From SCN-70-22 sp046327755 (GTDB lineage: Bacteria > Gemmatimonadota > Gemmatimonadetes > Gemmatimonadales > Gemmatimonadaceae), in the NCBI GenBank assembly GCA_046327755.1, contig JAXLXW010000007.1, positions 1-64,000 of the forward strand: DNA of 64,000 bases, written 5' to 3'. The notes beneath the pieces are model-generated. The model did not search any database. It was given only the letters and a program-made list of their open reading frames with translations, and was not told the origin of the DNA. Made by a program: the position numbers and the translations under genes. Below are positions 15,999-26,444 of the stretch, in pieces; position 1 is the first letter of the stretch; every line of letters begins with the position of its first letter.

Positions 15999-16501
15999 AT
16001 CTGTTGCGAGACGACCTGCCGCTGGCGCTGCAGGTGGTGGACCCGGCGAAAGTCGTCGAGTGCGACGTGCGCGAAGACTTGCGCCACGGTCGCGAACCCT
16101 TTGCCCGACTCATGGCGGCGCGCGGTGAAGTGCAGGAGGGCGGGGCGCTCTCGGTTCGTGCGATCTTCGAACCGGCACCGCTGTACACGGTGATGGCCAA
16201 GCACGGCCTGGCGCACCACACCGAACAGCTGGCGCCTGACGATTGGGTGATCTGGTTCTATCGCGCCGTCCCCGTGATCGACGTGCGCGGAATGGAGCCG
16301 CCGGAGCCGCTGTCGTACACGTTGGCCGCGCTGCGCGATCTCCCGGACGGGGTGTCGCTGGTGCAGGTGAACGTGCGCGTCCCGATGATGCTCCTCCCGC
16401 GCCTGGACGAGCAGGGCTTCTCGTACGATGTGCAGAAGCTCGCCGAGGACCGCGTGCACGTCTTCATCCGGCGCAAGGGCTCCGCGCCCGCGCAGGCCTA
16501 A
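15995..16501 (+). CDS. DUF2249 protein with two tandem domains
   Basis: 168 residues made of two DUF2249-like halves. The first runs from DVREDLRHGREPF to WVIWFYR, the second from DVRGMEPPEPLSYTLAALRD to HVFIRR. DUF2249 proteins recur beside nitric oxide reductases, NsrR-type regulators and hemerythrin-like repair proteins, but their biochemical role is not known to me. The ATG has AGGAGGATCAGGA upstream and overlaps the previous TGA. The GCC-TAA stop lies within one of the dispersed CGTTAGGC octamers. It is one of the stronger context clues for an NO-linked function of the operon. Confidence 0.82.
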   Translation: MNLLRDDLPLALQVVDPAKVVECDVREDLRHGREPFARLMAARGEVQEGGALSVRAIFEPAPLYTVMAKHGLAHHTEQLAPDDWVIWFYRAVPVIDVRGMEPPEPLSYTLAALRDLPDGVSLVQVNVRVPMMLLPRLDEQGFSYDVQKLAEDRVHVFIRRKGSAPAQA

Positions 16502-16525
16502 CGACTCATCTTCCCACGCCACGAC

Positions 16526-16903
16526 ATGTCCTCACTCGATCGCCCCCTCGACGGGGAAGCACTCGTCCTCGACCTCGCGCACGAACACGCGCAGATGCAG
16601 GCGCTGCTCCCCGACAAGCACGGCCGCACCGCGCGCACCATCCTCAAGAGCGGGGCGCTGCGCCTCACGCTCATTTCCCTCGCCCCCGGCGGCATCCTTC
16701 CCGAGCACTCGGCGGCCGGCCCCATCACGGTCCAACCCATCGAGGGGACGATGCACTTCACCGTCGACGACACCGGCTACGACCTGGGGCCCGGCTCGAT
16801 CGTGAGCGTTGGGGCGCACGTGCGCCACGCCGTGACCAGCGCGACGGGGGTGACCTTCCTCCTCACGGTGGCGATGCCGGAGTCCGGCGCGGCGCCAAGG
16901 TAG
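16526..16903 (+). CDS. Cupin-domain protein
   Basis: 125-residue single cupin barrel. The first motif contains SLAPGGILPEHSAAG (His kept, the usual second His absent) and the second motif GSIVSVGAHVRHAVTSATG. This class of small cupins is common near Rrf2- or ChrR-like stress modules and may bind a metal or a small ligand. It lies 24 bp after the DUF2249 gene and is probably the last gene of the unit. No substrate can be assigned. Confidence 0.8.
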   Translation: MSSLDRPLDGEALVLDLAHEHAQMQALLPDKHGRTARTILKSGALRLTLISLAPGGILPEHSAAGPITVQPIEGTMHFTVDDTGYDLGPGSIVSVGAHVRHAVTSATGVTFLLTVAMPESGAAPR

Positions 16904-17004
16904 GCTCTCCTCGCCGGGGGGCGCGAGGGACCGGAGGGGGCGCATGGATCGCGAGGCGGCACGCACGGGTACAGATTTCCTCCCTCACCCGTTCGGACCC
17001 CCTC

Positions 17005-18219
17005 ATGCGTCTCGCGCTCCCTCGCGCCGCCACGGCGGTTGCTCTTTCGTCACTGCTCGTCCCTGCGCTCCTCGCCGCCCAAGGGCCGCCGGGGCGTTCC
17101 GGCACGCCGATCCAGCCGGGTGAACACTGCCCTCCGGGGATGACCGAGGTGCGTCCGCGCAACTGCCAGGCGCCGACGATGCCGGCGCCGAGCATCCTGG
17201 ATTACCGGCCGCGCAACACGCTCAAGACCGTGGAGCACAAGGTGCCGAAGGCGAAGTTCCCCGCCATCGACTACCACGGGCATCCCACGTCGCAGCTGTC
17301 GTCGCCGGAAGGGTTGAACGCGCTCGGCGATGACCTCGACGCGCTCAACGTGCGGGTGATGGTCGCCGCCAACAACGTCTCGGGAGAATCGCTCAAGCGG
17401 CAGGTGGCGCTGGTGCAGGCGTCGCCACGCATGAAGGACCGCGTGCGCATCCTCACCGGGATCGACTTCCGCAACGTGGGGCCCGGGTGGGCGGAGAAGG
17501 CGGTGGCGCAGCTGGAGGGCGACGTTGCAGCTGGCGCGGTGGGCGTGGGGGAGATCGGGAAGGGGCTGGGGCTGTCGACGAAGAAAGCGGATGGCTCGCG
17601 CCTGTCGATTGACGATCCGGCGCTCGACCCGGTGTGGCAGGCGGCGGCGCGCCTCAAGGTCCCCGTCTTCATCCACACGGCCGACCCGCAGGAGTTCTGG
17701 GAGACGATCGACTACAACAACGAGCGCTGGCTCGAGCTGGCGCTCTTCCCCGGGCGCCGCTATCCCGCCGATCAGTATCCGTCGTTCGAGACGCTGATGA
17801 CGGAGCGCGACAACATGATCAAGCGCAACCCGAAGACGACCTTCGTGATCGCGCACATGGGGTGGCACGCCAACGATCTCGAGCGGCTGGGGAAGATGTT
17901 CGACGCCAATCCCAACCTTCTCACCGAGGTGGGAGCGGTGCTGTACGACATCGGGCGCCAGCCGCGCGCCGCGCACGACTTCTTCATCAAGTACCAGGAC
18001 CGCATCCTCTTCGGGAAGGACTCGTTCCAGCCCGAGGAGTATCCGTACTACTGGCGCGTCTTCGAGACGCGCGACGACTACTTCGACTACTACCGCCCGT
18101 ACCACGCCTTCTGGAAGCTGTACGGGATCGACCTCCCGGACGCGGTGCTGAAGAAGGTCTACTTCGGGAACGCGCTGCGGATCACGGGGGGGATTCCGCA
18201 GGGAGGGTGGCCGAAATAG
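17005..18219 (+). CDS. Secreted amidohydrolase (TIM-barrel, amidohydrolase 2 family)
   Basis: 404-residue metal-dependent hydrolase with a signal peptide (residues 1-22, ending ALLAAQ). The first metal motif is DYHGHPTS near residue 91; later ones are VFIHTADPQEFW, FVIAHMGWHANDLERL and the terminal Asp in ILFGKDSF. It resembles the decarboxylase/hydrolase branch of the superfamily (PF04909). The mature N-terminus carries two Cys (EHCPPGM, RNCQAP) not usual in the family. It stands alone between the cupin and the glucan locus and ends in a terminator. The substrate is unknown. Confidence 0.85.
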   Translation: MRLALPRAATAVALSSLLVPALLAAQGPPGRSGTPIQPGEHCPPGMTEVRPRNCQAPTMPAPSILDYRPRNTLKTVEHKVPKAKFPAIDYHGHPTSQLSSPEGLNALGDDLDALNVRVMVAANNVSGESLKRQVALVQASPRMKDRVRILTGIDFRNVGPGWAEKAVAQLEGDVAAGAVGVGEIGKGLGLSTKKADGSRLSIDDPALDPVWQAAARLKVPVFIHTADPQEFWETIDYNNERWLELALFPGRRYPADQYPSFETLMTERDNMIKRNPKTTFVIAHMGWHANDLERLGKMFDANPNLLTEVGAVLYDIGRQPRAAHDFFIKYQDRILFGKDSFQPEEYPYYWRVFETRDDYFDYYRPYHAFWKLYGIDLPDAVLKKVYFGNALRITGGIPQGGWPK

Positions 18220-18266
18220 CGCGCATCGCGCTCGATCAGCGCGTCATGCGCGGTGGTCGGCGGGTC

Positions 18267-18300
18267 GGGGGCGCTGCGGAGGCGCCCCCGGCGTCGTTTT
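18267..18300 (+). terminator. Intrinsic terminator after the amidohydrolase
   Basis: GGGGGCGC (18267-18274) pairs with GCGCCCCC (18282-18289) across a 7-nt loop and is followed within 11 bases by TTTT. It lies 48 bp after the amidohydrolase stop and before the glucan promoter. Confidence 0.75.
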
Positions 18301-18336
18301 GGGGGAGCCGGGTTCGTGCGGAACGGAGGCCTCTTC

Positions 18337-18386
18337 TTGACACATCGCCCGGTCGCCCGCATACTTTGTTCGCGCGGCAAACAAAG
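18337..18386 (+). promoter_or_regulatory. Promoter with ROK/XylR-like operator, glucan operon 1
   Basis: A consensus -35 TTGACA (18337-18342) is followed 18-19 bp later by ATACTT/TACTTT as -10. Over the -10 lies a palindrome, CTTTGTT (18364-18370) and AACAAAG (18380-18386), 23 bp in all. The same 23-bp design occurs at 31884-31906 before the second glucan operon. The form TTTGTT-N-AACAAA is like the B. subtilis XylR operator, and XylR is a ROK-family repressor; a ROK gene lies in this operon. Repression is inferred from position. Confidence 0.85.
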
Positions 18387-18454
18387 CCCGGGCGCCGCTC
18401 GTCAGGGGGTTTTCTCCCCGCCCCGGAGTCTCCGCATCCTTTCGGAGCGAACCG

Positions 18455-20887
18455 ATGTCCCCGCTGTTCCCGCGAACGTCCGCTCGCCACCTCGCGGCCC
18501 TGCTCGGCGCCGCCCTCTCGGCTTCCGCCTGCAGCCGCGACCTCGACACGCTGGAACCGGCGGCCTTCCCGACGCTGAGCGCCGTCTTCAGCGACAACTT
18601 CGTCGCGACCTCGTTCCAGGCCTTCGGCGGCTCCAAGCTCGACGCGGTGCAGATCGATGCGGAGACGCGGCTGCGCGGGAGCGCCGCCCTCAAGGTGACC
18701 GTCCCGGGGCCCGGGGATGCGACGGGCGGGTATGCGGGAGGAGCCTTCGTGGCCAATGTCCCGCGCGACCTCACGGGCTACAACGCCCTGACCTTCTGGG
18801 CCAAGGGGAGCATCGCCGGCAAGATCGACGTGGTCGGCCTGGGGAACGACAACACCGGGACGTCGCAGTTCACGGCGCAGGTCGCCGGGTTGCAACTGAC
18901 GACCACGTGGCGGAAGTACGTCATCCCGATTCCGCTGGCGTCGAAGCTCGAGCGTGAGCGCGGCGCCTTCTTCTTTGCCGAAGGGCCGGAGAACGGGGCG
19001 GGCTACACGATCTGGTTCGACGAGATCCAGTTCGAGAACGTCGCCACCGTCGGCAACGCGCGCCCGGCCATCGCGTCGGCAACGATCAACGACGAGGTGG
19101 GGGCGAGCTTCAAGGTCACCGGGACGACCGTCACCTTCGGCACCGGCGGGAGCGACGTGACCGTCGAGGCGTCGCCGGCGTACTTCACCTTCCGTTCGTC
19201 GAACGAAGCCGTGGCCAGGGTTGCGGCTGACGGATCGATCCAGGTGGTCGGCGCGGGGACGTCGACCGTGACCGCGACGCTCGGCGCGACGACCGCCAGC
19301 GGTTCGGTCGCGCTCACCGCGGCCGCCCCGCCCAGCGCCGCGGCCCCGACCCCCACGCGCCCGGCGGCCGACGTGATCTCGCTCTTCAGCAACGCCTACA
19401 CCAACACCACCGTCGACACCTGGTCGGCGTCGTGGGACCAGGCCGATGTGGCCGACGTGCAGGTGGGAGGGAACGCCGCCAAGAAGTACACCAAGCTCGC
19501 CTTCGCCGGGATCGAGTTCACCTCGAAGCCGGTCAATGCGTCGGCGATGACGCTCCTCCACGTTGACTTGTGGACGCAGGATGCCGCGGCGTTCCGGGTG
19601 AAGCTCGTCGACTTCGGTGCCAACGGCGTCTTTGGCGGCGGCGACGACTCGGAGCACGAAGTCACGCTGACGCGGACCACCACGCCTGCACTCGCCACCG
19701 GCGCCTGGAACTCGCTCGACATTCCGATGTCCGCGTTCACGGGGCTCACCGGGAGGACGAACATCGCCCAGATGATCATCTCCGGGTCGAGCCCGACCAT
19801 CTACGTCGACAACATCTACTTCTACAAGGTCCCCGTCCCGACGTCGCCGCCCACACCGGCCCCGACGCCCACGGCACCGGCGGGGAATGTCATCTCGCTC
19901 TACAGCAACGCCTATCCCAACGCGCAGGTCGACACCTGGTCGGCCCCGTGGGACCAGGCCGACGTGGCCGACGTGCAGGTGACGGGGAACGACATGAAGA
20001 AGTACTCGAACGTGGTCTTCGCCGGGATCGAGTTCACCTCGAAGCCGATCGACGCCACCGCGATGACGAGCTTCCACATGGACCTGTGGACGCCTGACGC
20101 GACCGCGCTCCCCAAGTCGTTCCGCATCAAGCTCGTCGACTTCGGCGCGAACGGGACGTTCGACGGCGGCGACGACTCGGAGCACGAGTTCACGGTCAAT
20201 GCCTCGTCCACCCCGCCGCTCGCGACCGGGAGCTGGGTCGGCATCGACATCCCGCTCGCCGCCTTCACCGGCCTCAAGGCGCGCGCGCACCTGGCGCAGA
20301 TGATCCTGGTCGGCGACCTCAAGACCTTCTTCATCGACAACGTCTACTTCTCGACGACCGCCACGCTCACGGCACCGGTCACCGCGGCTCCCGCTCCCAC
20401 GTGGGCGGCGAGCAACGTGATCTCGCTGTTCAGCAACGCCTACACGAACGTCACGGTCGACACGTGGTCCGCTGGGTGGGATGCGGCCGACCTGGCCGAC
20501 GTGAAGGTGGCCGGCGACGACGTCAAGAAGTACACAAACCTCGTCTTCGCGGGGATCGAGTTCACCTCGGCGCCCATCAACGCGACGGCGATGACGCACT
20601 TCTCGTTCGACTACTGGACCCCCGATCCCACCGACGCGCCCAAGGTCTTCAAGGTCAAGCTGGTCGACTTCGGCGCGAACGGGGCATTCGGCGGTGGCGA
20701 CGACGTGGAGCACGAGCTCTTCCTGAGCCGTACCAGCACCCCGTCGCTCGTCACCGGCAACTGGGTCCGCTTCGACATCCTGCTCACCGCGTTCGCCGGG
20801 CTCACGACAAAGGCACACCTCGCACAATTGATCATTTCGGGCGACACTCCCACGGTCTACGTCGACAACGTGCTGCTGCACAAGTGA
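18455..20887 (+). CDS. Surface glycan-binding lipoprotein with three tandem repeats
   Basis: 810-residue lipoprotein: the signal sequence ends in SASAC with the lipid Cys at residue 26. Residues about 40-200 form a CBM-like beta-sandwich (AGYTIWFDEIQFENV at its end). Residues about 205-290 are a Big_2/Ig-like domain. Three domains of about 153-157 residues follow, each beginning VISLFSNAYTN or VISLYSNAYPN and ending VYVDN or IYVDN plus an aromatic strand. Short Pro/Thr/Ala linkers join them. Such repeats occur with GH16 laminarinases, so binding of a beta-glucan at the cell surface is likely. No catalytic residues are seen. It is the first gene behind the operator-controlled promoter. Confidence 0.85.
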   Translation: MSPLFPRTSARHLAALLGAALSASACSRDLDTLEPAAFPTLSAVFSDNFVATSFQAFGGSKLDAVQIDAETRLRGSAALKVTVPGPGDATGGYAGGAFVANVPRDLTGYNALTFWAKGSIAGKIDVVGLGNDNTGTSQFTAQVAGLQLTTTWRKYVIPIPLASKLERERGAFFFAEGPENGAGYTIWFDEIQFENVATVGNARPAIASATINDEVGASFKVTGTTVTFGTGGSDVTVEASPAYFTFRSSNEAVARVAADGSIQVVGAGTSTVTATLGATTASGSVALTAAAPPSAAAPTPTRPAADVISLFSNAYTNTTVDTWSASWDQADVADVQVGGNAAKKYTKLAFAGIEFTSKPVNASAMTLLHVDLWTQDAAAFRVKLVDFGANGVFGGGDDSEHEVTLTRTTTPALATGAWNSLDIPMSAFTGLTGRTNIAQMIISGSSPTIYVDNIYFYKVPVPTSPPTPAPTPTAPAGNVISLYSNAYPNAQVDTWSAPWDQADVADVQVTGNDMKKYSNVVFAGIEFTSKPIDATAMTSFHMDLWTPDATALPKSFRIKLVDFGANGTFDGGDDSEHEFTVNASSTPPLATGSWVGIDIPLAAFTGLKARAHLAQMILVGDLKTFFIDNVYFSTTATLTAPVTAAPAPTWAASNVISLFSNAYTNVTVDTWSAGWDAADLADVKVAGDDVKKYTNLVFAGIEFTSAPINATAMTHFSFDYWTPDPTDAPKVFKVKLVDFGANGAFGGGDDVEHELFLSRTSTPSLVTGNWVRFDILLTAFAGLTTKAHLAQLIISGDTPTVYVDNVLLHK
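19370..20884 (+). repeat. Three tandem coding repeats of about 460-470 bp
   Basis: Repeat 1 is 19370-19828, repeat 2 is 19886-20353 and repeat 3 is 20414-20884. Protein identity between the copies is high in blocks such as DTWSAxWDxAD, VxFAGIEFTS, KLVDFGANG and GGGDDxEHE. The copies arose by duplication within the gene and should each form one carbohydrate-binding domain. Confidence 0.92.
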
Positions 20888-20906
20888 CTTCGACCCGGAG
20901 GGCGGC

Positions 20907-22175
20907 ATGTCCGAACAGCCGCGGAGAGCGAAGGTGACGGAAGTCGTTCAGCCCGACGCAGCGGCATGGCGCGCCGAGGTGGGGCGTCCGGTCCCGCTGG
21001 CCGACTCGGTCCTGCGATTGATCTGGGAGGAACGGGCCGTCTCGCGCGCGGACATCGCGCGCCGGACCGGGCTCTCGCGCTCGACCGTATCGGAGATCGT
21101 CTCCGAGCTGCTGGCGACCGGCTTGGTGGGCGAAGCGGGTGAAGGCGCCTCGAGCGGCGGGCGCCCCCCGATCGTCCTCGAGTTTCGCGACGATGCGTGT
21201 GTCATCCTCGGGGTGGACATGGGGGCGACGCACGTCTCGGTGGCGCTCACCGACCTGCGGGGACGTGTCCTGGCCTGGGAGAGTCGGCCGTGGCCGGTGC
21301 GGACCGATCCCGAGGGGACGCGGGCGCTGATCGCCGAGCAGTGCGGCAGCTGTCTCGCGCGATGGGGAGGCGATGTGACGCGACTGGTCGGGATCGGGAT
21401 TGCGGTGCCGTGTCCGGTGGATCCGCGGAACCAGGATCGCTTCTCCACGCACGTGTTGCCGGCCTGGCAGGGGCGGGCGGGGTTCGAGTCGTTAGGCGCG
21501 CGATATGGCGTCCCGATCCTCATCGACAACGACGCCAACCTGGGCGCCGTGGCCGAGCGGTGGTGGGGAGCGGGGCGCGGCTTCGACGACTTCACGTACA
21601 TCAAGGTGGCGACCGGCGTCGGCGCCGGGCACATGGTGGGCGGCCGCATCGCACGCGGGGCGAGCGGCGTGGCCGGGGAGATCGGGCACATGGCGATCGA
21701 CCTCTCCGGCGACACGTGCGACTGCGGCAACCGCGGCTGCCTGCAGACCTTCGTTGGAGCCCGGTCGCTGGTGAACCGGGCGCGCAAGCTCCTCGCCGAG
21801 TATCCCTCGAGCGTGCTGCATCGCGCGGAGCTGACGATCGACGCCGTCGAGGACGCGGCGCTCGCGGGCGATCCGTTGGCGATCCGCGTGATCAGCGACG
21901 CGGCGGAATACCTGGGGATCGCGATTGCCGGCGTCCTCAACCTCATGAATCCGGGGGCGGTGATCATCGGGGGCGGCATCGCCCGGTTGGGCGAGCGCCT
22001 CCTGCGTCCCCTGCGCGAGACGGTGCTGCGCCGGACCTTCGTGAGTTCGGTGGCGGCATCGGAGATCATCACCAGCGCCCTCGGCCCCCGAGCCATCGCC
22101 ATCGGGGCAGCCACGCTTGTCCTCGAGGCCGCGCTCAACGACCCGCGGCTCTTTCCTTCCGTCGGCGCACGGTAG
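20907..22175 (+). CDS. ROK-family transcriptional repressor
   Basis: 422-residue NagC/XylR/Mlc-type regulator. The N-terminal winged helix (about residues 35-90) contains VSRADIARRTGLSRSTVSEI. The C-terminal sugar-kinase-like ROK domain begins GVDMGATHVSVAL. The structural zinc motif is present (GHMAID, then CDCGNRGC). It starts 20 bp after the binding lipoprotein. The 23-bp operators before both glucan operons resemble the operator of XylR, a ROK protein, so it is the probable repressor of the whole locus, relieved by a glucose or glucan-derived sugar. Because the gene sits inside an operon it may control, autoregulation is expected. Confidence 0.92.
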   Translation: MSEQPRRAKVTEVVQPDAAAWRAEVGRPVPLADSVLRLIWEERAVSRADIARRTGLSRSTVSEIVSELLATGLVGEAGEGASSGGRPPIVLEFRDDACVILGVDMGATHVSVALTDLRGRVLAWESRPWPVRTDPEGTRALIAEQCGSCLARWGGDVTRLVGIGIAVPCPVDPRNQDRFSTHVLPAWQGRAGFESLGARYGVPILIDNDANLGAVAERWWGAGRGFDDFTYIKVATGVGAGHMVGGRIARGASGVAGEIGHMAIDLSGDTCDCGNRGCLQTFVGARSLVNRARKLLAEYPSSVLHRAELTIDAVEDAALAGDPLAIRVISDAAEYLGIAIAGVLNLMNPGAVIIGGGIARLGERLLRPLRETVLRRTFVSSVAASEIITSALGPRAIAIGAATLVLEAALNDPRLFPSVGAR

Positions 22176-22207
22176 CGCGCCGTTCACGCACCTCACCCGG
22201 CTGGCCC

Positions 22208-22996
22208 ATGAATCGACGCATCGCACTTCTCTCCCTTTCATTGGCCGCCGTGCTGGGATGCAGCACCGAACCCGACGGACCGTGGGTGCTGGCGTGGGAG
22301 GACGATTTCTCGGGCGCCGCCGGCGCCCTGCCAAACCAGTCCAACTGGCGCTTCGACGTCGGGACCGACTGGGGGAACGCCCAGCTGGAGTACGACACCG
22401 ACCGGGCCAGCAACGCCTCGCTCGATGGCGCCGGGCACCTGCAGATCACGGCGCGGCAGGAGTCGTTCCAGGGACGGGGCTACACCTCGGCGCGCATCAC
22501 GACGCAGGGGAAGCAGGAGTTCAGGTACGGTCGCTTCGAGGCGCGCATCAAGATGCCGTCGGGGCGCGGGATCTGGCCCGCCTTCTGGTTGTTAGGGGCC
22601 AACGAGGATGTCGTTGGCTGGCCGCAGGCGGGGGAGATCGACATCATGGAATACCGCGGGCAGGAGCCGAGCATCGTCCACGGCTCGCTGCACGGCCCCG
22701 GCTACTCGGGCGGCAACGCCTTCACGCGCCCCTTCGTGCTCGACGCCGGGCGCTTCGACGGCGACTACCATGACTTCACCGTCGAATGGGACGACGACCA
22801 GATCAAGTGGAAGGTCGACGGCAAGACCTACCATGAGATCAAGCGCAGCTATGTCCCCGGCACGTGGGTCTTCGACCATCCCTTCTACATCATCCTGAAC
22901 CTCGCCGTGGGTGGTGGTTACGTCGGTCCGCCGGATGGGTCGACGACCTTCCCGCAGTCGATGCTGGTGGACTGGGTCCGCGTGTACCGCCGCTGA
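22208..22996 (+). CDS. GH16 endo-beta-glucanase lipoprotein (laminarinase type)
   Basis: 262-residue secreted glycoside hydrolase of family 16. The lipobox is AVLGC with Cys18, so it is anchored in a membrane after export. The catalytic motif GEIDIMEYRG gives nucleophile E143, D145 and acid/base E148; the E-x-D-x-x-E form with the extra residue is that of laminarinases and related beta-1,3-glucanases. Family landmarks WPAFWLLG and the WVRVYRR end are present. It should cut a beta-1,3 (or mixed 1,3-1,4) glucan outside the cytoplasm. Its TGA overlaps the transporter start (TGATG). Confidence 0.93.
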   Translation: MNRRIALLSLSLAAVLGCSTEPDGPWVLAWEDDFSGAAGALPNQSNWRFDVGTDWGNAQLEYDTDRASNASLDGAGHLQITARQESFQGRGYTSARITTQGKQEFRYGRFEARIKMPSGRGIWPAFWLLGANEDVVGWPQAGEIDIMEYRGQEPSIVHGSLHGPGYSGGNAFTRPFVLDAGRFDGDYHDFTVEWDDDQIKWKVDGKTYHEIKRSYVPGTWVFDHPFYIILNLAVGGGYVGPPDGSTTFPQSMLVDWVRVYRR

Positions 22997-24540
22997 TGAG
23001 CCTCTCGACGCGGGTCGGCGCGCTCATCAAGACGGCCATCGCGGCCTGGCATGCGCGCATCGGATCGAAGGAGGCCACCAAGTCGTTCACGCACTTCGAG
23101 ACGAAGCCTGAGGACCGGATCTCGTTCCCGAAGAAGCTGGCCTACGGGATGGGGGCGTTCGTCAACAACCTGCTGGCGGCGGCGATCGGGGGGATGATCG
23201 TCGTCCTCAACCTTGGGCTGGGGATGAACCCGGCGCTGGTGGGGCTGCTCGGCGCGCTCCCGCGGCTGACCGACGCGCTCATCGACCCGCTGATGGGGTT
23301 CATCTCCGACAACACGCGATCGCGGTGGGGGCGCCGGCGTCCGTACATCTTCATCGGCGCGATCGTCTCGGGGATCACCTACGCCCTCCTGTGGCAGCTG
23401 CCGGCGGGGCGAAGCGAGACGTTCTACGCCACGTACTTCCTGGTCGGCTCGATCGTGTTCTACATCGGCTACACGATCTTCGCCGCGCCGTGGGTCGCAT
23501 TAGGCTACGAACTCACCCCCGACTACCACGAGCGCACGCGCCTCATGGGGGTGCAGAACTTCATCGGGCAGCTGGCGTACGTCGTGTCGCCGTGGTTCCT
23601 CTGGATCATGAACCGGAAGGAGTGGTTCCCGTCCACGATGGAGGGGGCGAAGGGGTTGGCGATCGCGATCGGGGTCCTGACCATCGCCGTGGGCATCGTC
23701 CCGGCACTCGTGCTGCGGGAGCGCTTCCAGCACGCCGCGGACACGGCAGGCGAGGGAGGGCAGAAGGCCGGCGGGTGGGAGGCGGTGAAGCGGAACGTCG
23801 CCGAGTTCCTCCATGGCTTCAAGACGACCCTCAAGTCGCGCCCCTTCCTGAAGCTGTGCACCGCGACGTTCCTGGTGTTCAACAGCTTCATCATGATCTC
23901 GTCGTTCCAGTTGTACGTCATCATCTACTACGTCTTCCGCGGCGACCAGGAGATGGGGGCGCGGTACTCGGGATACGCCGGGACGGTCGGCGCCGTGTCG
24001 ACGTTCGTCGTCATCTTCTTCGTCACCTGGCTGGCGACGAAGATCGGGAAGCGGCGCGCCTTCTTCATCTCGACGGGGATCTCGGTTGTCGGCTACATCC
24101 TCAAGTGGTTCTGCTACAGCCCCGAGCACCCGCTCCTGATCCTGCTACCGGTCCCGCTCCTCTCGTTTGGTCTCGGCGGGCTCTTCACGCTGATGGGGTC
24201 GATGATCGCCGACGTGGTCGACGTCGACGAACTGGAAACGCGGCAGCGGCGCGAGGGGATCTTCGGGGCGATCTACTGGTGGGTGGTGAAGCTTGGCATG
24301 GCGGCCGCGCTCGCCGGCGGCGGCTACCTGCTCAACGCTACCGGCTTTGACGTGGCGCGGGCGGGGGAGCAGGGCGCGCGGACGATCACGCTGCTTCGCC
24401 TGTTCGACGCGGGGATCCCGGCGCTCGCGTCGGCCATCGCGATGTGGATCTTCACCAGCTACCACATCACCGAGGAACGGGCGCACGAGGTACGCGCGGA
24501 GTTGGAGCGGCGGCGGGGGGCGGCGGCGGTCGGTGCCTGA
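22996..24540 (+). CDS. GPH-family sugar:cation symporter (MFS)
   Basis: 514-residue inner-membrane transporter of about 12 helices, of the glycoside-pentoside-hexuronide:cation family. Typical segments are SFPKKLAYGMGAFVNNLL, RLTDALIDPLMGFISDNT and RWGRRRPYIFIGA. A polar N-terminus of about 40 residues precedes helix 1. It overlaps the GH16 stop by one base, so it is coupled to it. It should import oligosaccharides released by GH16 for the cytoplasmic GH3 enzymes of the converging operon. The exact sugar is not known. Confidence 0.92.
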   Translation: MSLSTRVGALIKTAIAAWHARIGSKEATKSFTHFETKPEDRISFPKKLAYGMGAFVNNLLAAAIGGMIVVLNLGLGMNPALVGLLGALPRLTDALIDPLMGFISDNTRSRWGRRRPYIFIGAIVSGITYALLWQLPAGRSETFYATYFLVGSIVFYIGYTIFAAPWVALGYELTPDYHERTRLMGVQNFIGQLAYVVSPWFLWIMNRKEWFPSTMEGAKGLAIAIGVLTIAVGIVPALVLRERFQHAADTAGEGGQKAGGWEAVKRNVAEFLHGFKTTLKSRPFLKLCTATFLVFNSFIMISSFQLYVIIYYVFRGDQEMGARYSGYAGTVGAVSTFVVIFFVTWLATKIGKRRAFFISTGISVVGYILKWFCYSPEHPLLILLPVPLLSFGLGGLFTLMGSMIADVVDVDELETRQRREGIFGAIYWWVVKLGMAAALAGGGYLLNATGFDVARAGEQGARTITLLRLFDAGIPALASAIAMWIFTSYHITEERAHEVRAELERRRGAAAVGA

Positions 24541-24549
24541 CGAGACAGC

Positions 24550-24582
24550 GCAGCTGGCCCGCGAGCGCGCCGGGCCAGCTGC
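24550..24582. terminator. Bidirectional hairpin between the converging glucan operons
   Basis: GCAGCTGGCCCG (24550-24561) and CGGGCCAGCTGC (24571-24582) form a perfect 12-bp stem with a 9-nt loop. It lies in the 63-bp gap between the symporter stop and the GH3 stop and could end both transcripts. No run of T follows on either strand, so it may need Rho or act as a barrier only. Confidence 0.75.
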
Positions 24583-24603
24583 ACCTCGACGTCTCTTCGC
24601 TGC

Positions 24604-26427
<1,824 letters not shown>

Positions 26428-26444
26428 GTCTCGATCGTGAGGGA

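Noticed and set aside
18236..20908. Very long open frame (890 codons) antisense to the glycan-binding lipoprotein
   Set aside because: Its translation is Arg/Gly/Asp-rich low-complexity sequence without any domain, while the plus strand has a signal peptide and repeated domains. Long antisense frames are a side effect of high G+C here.
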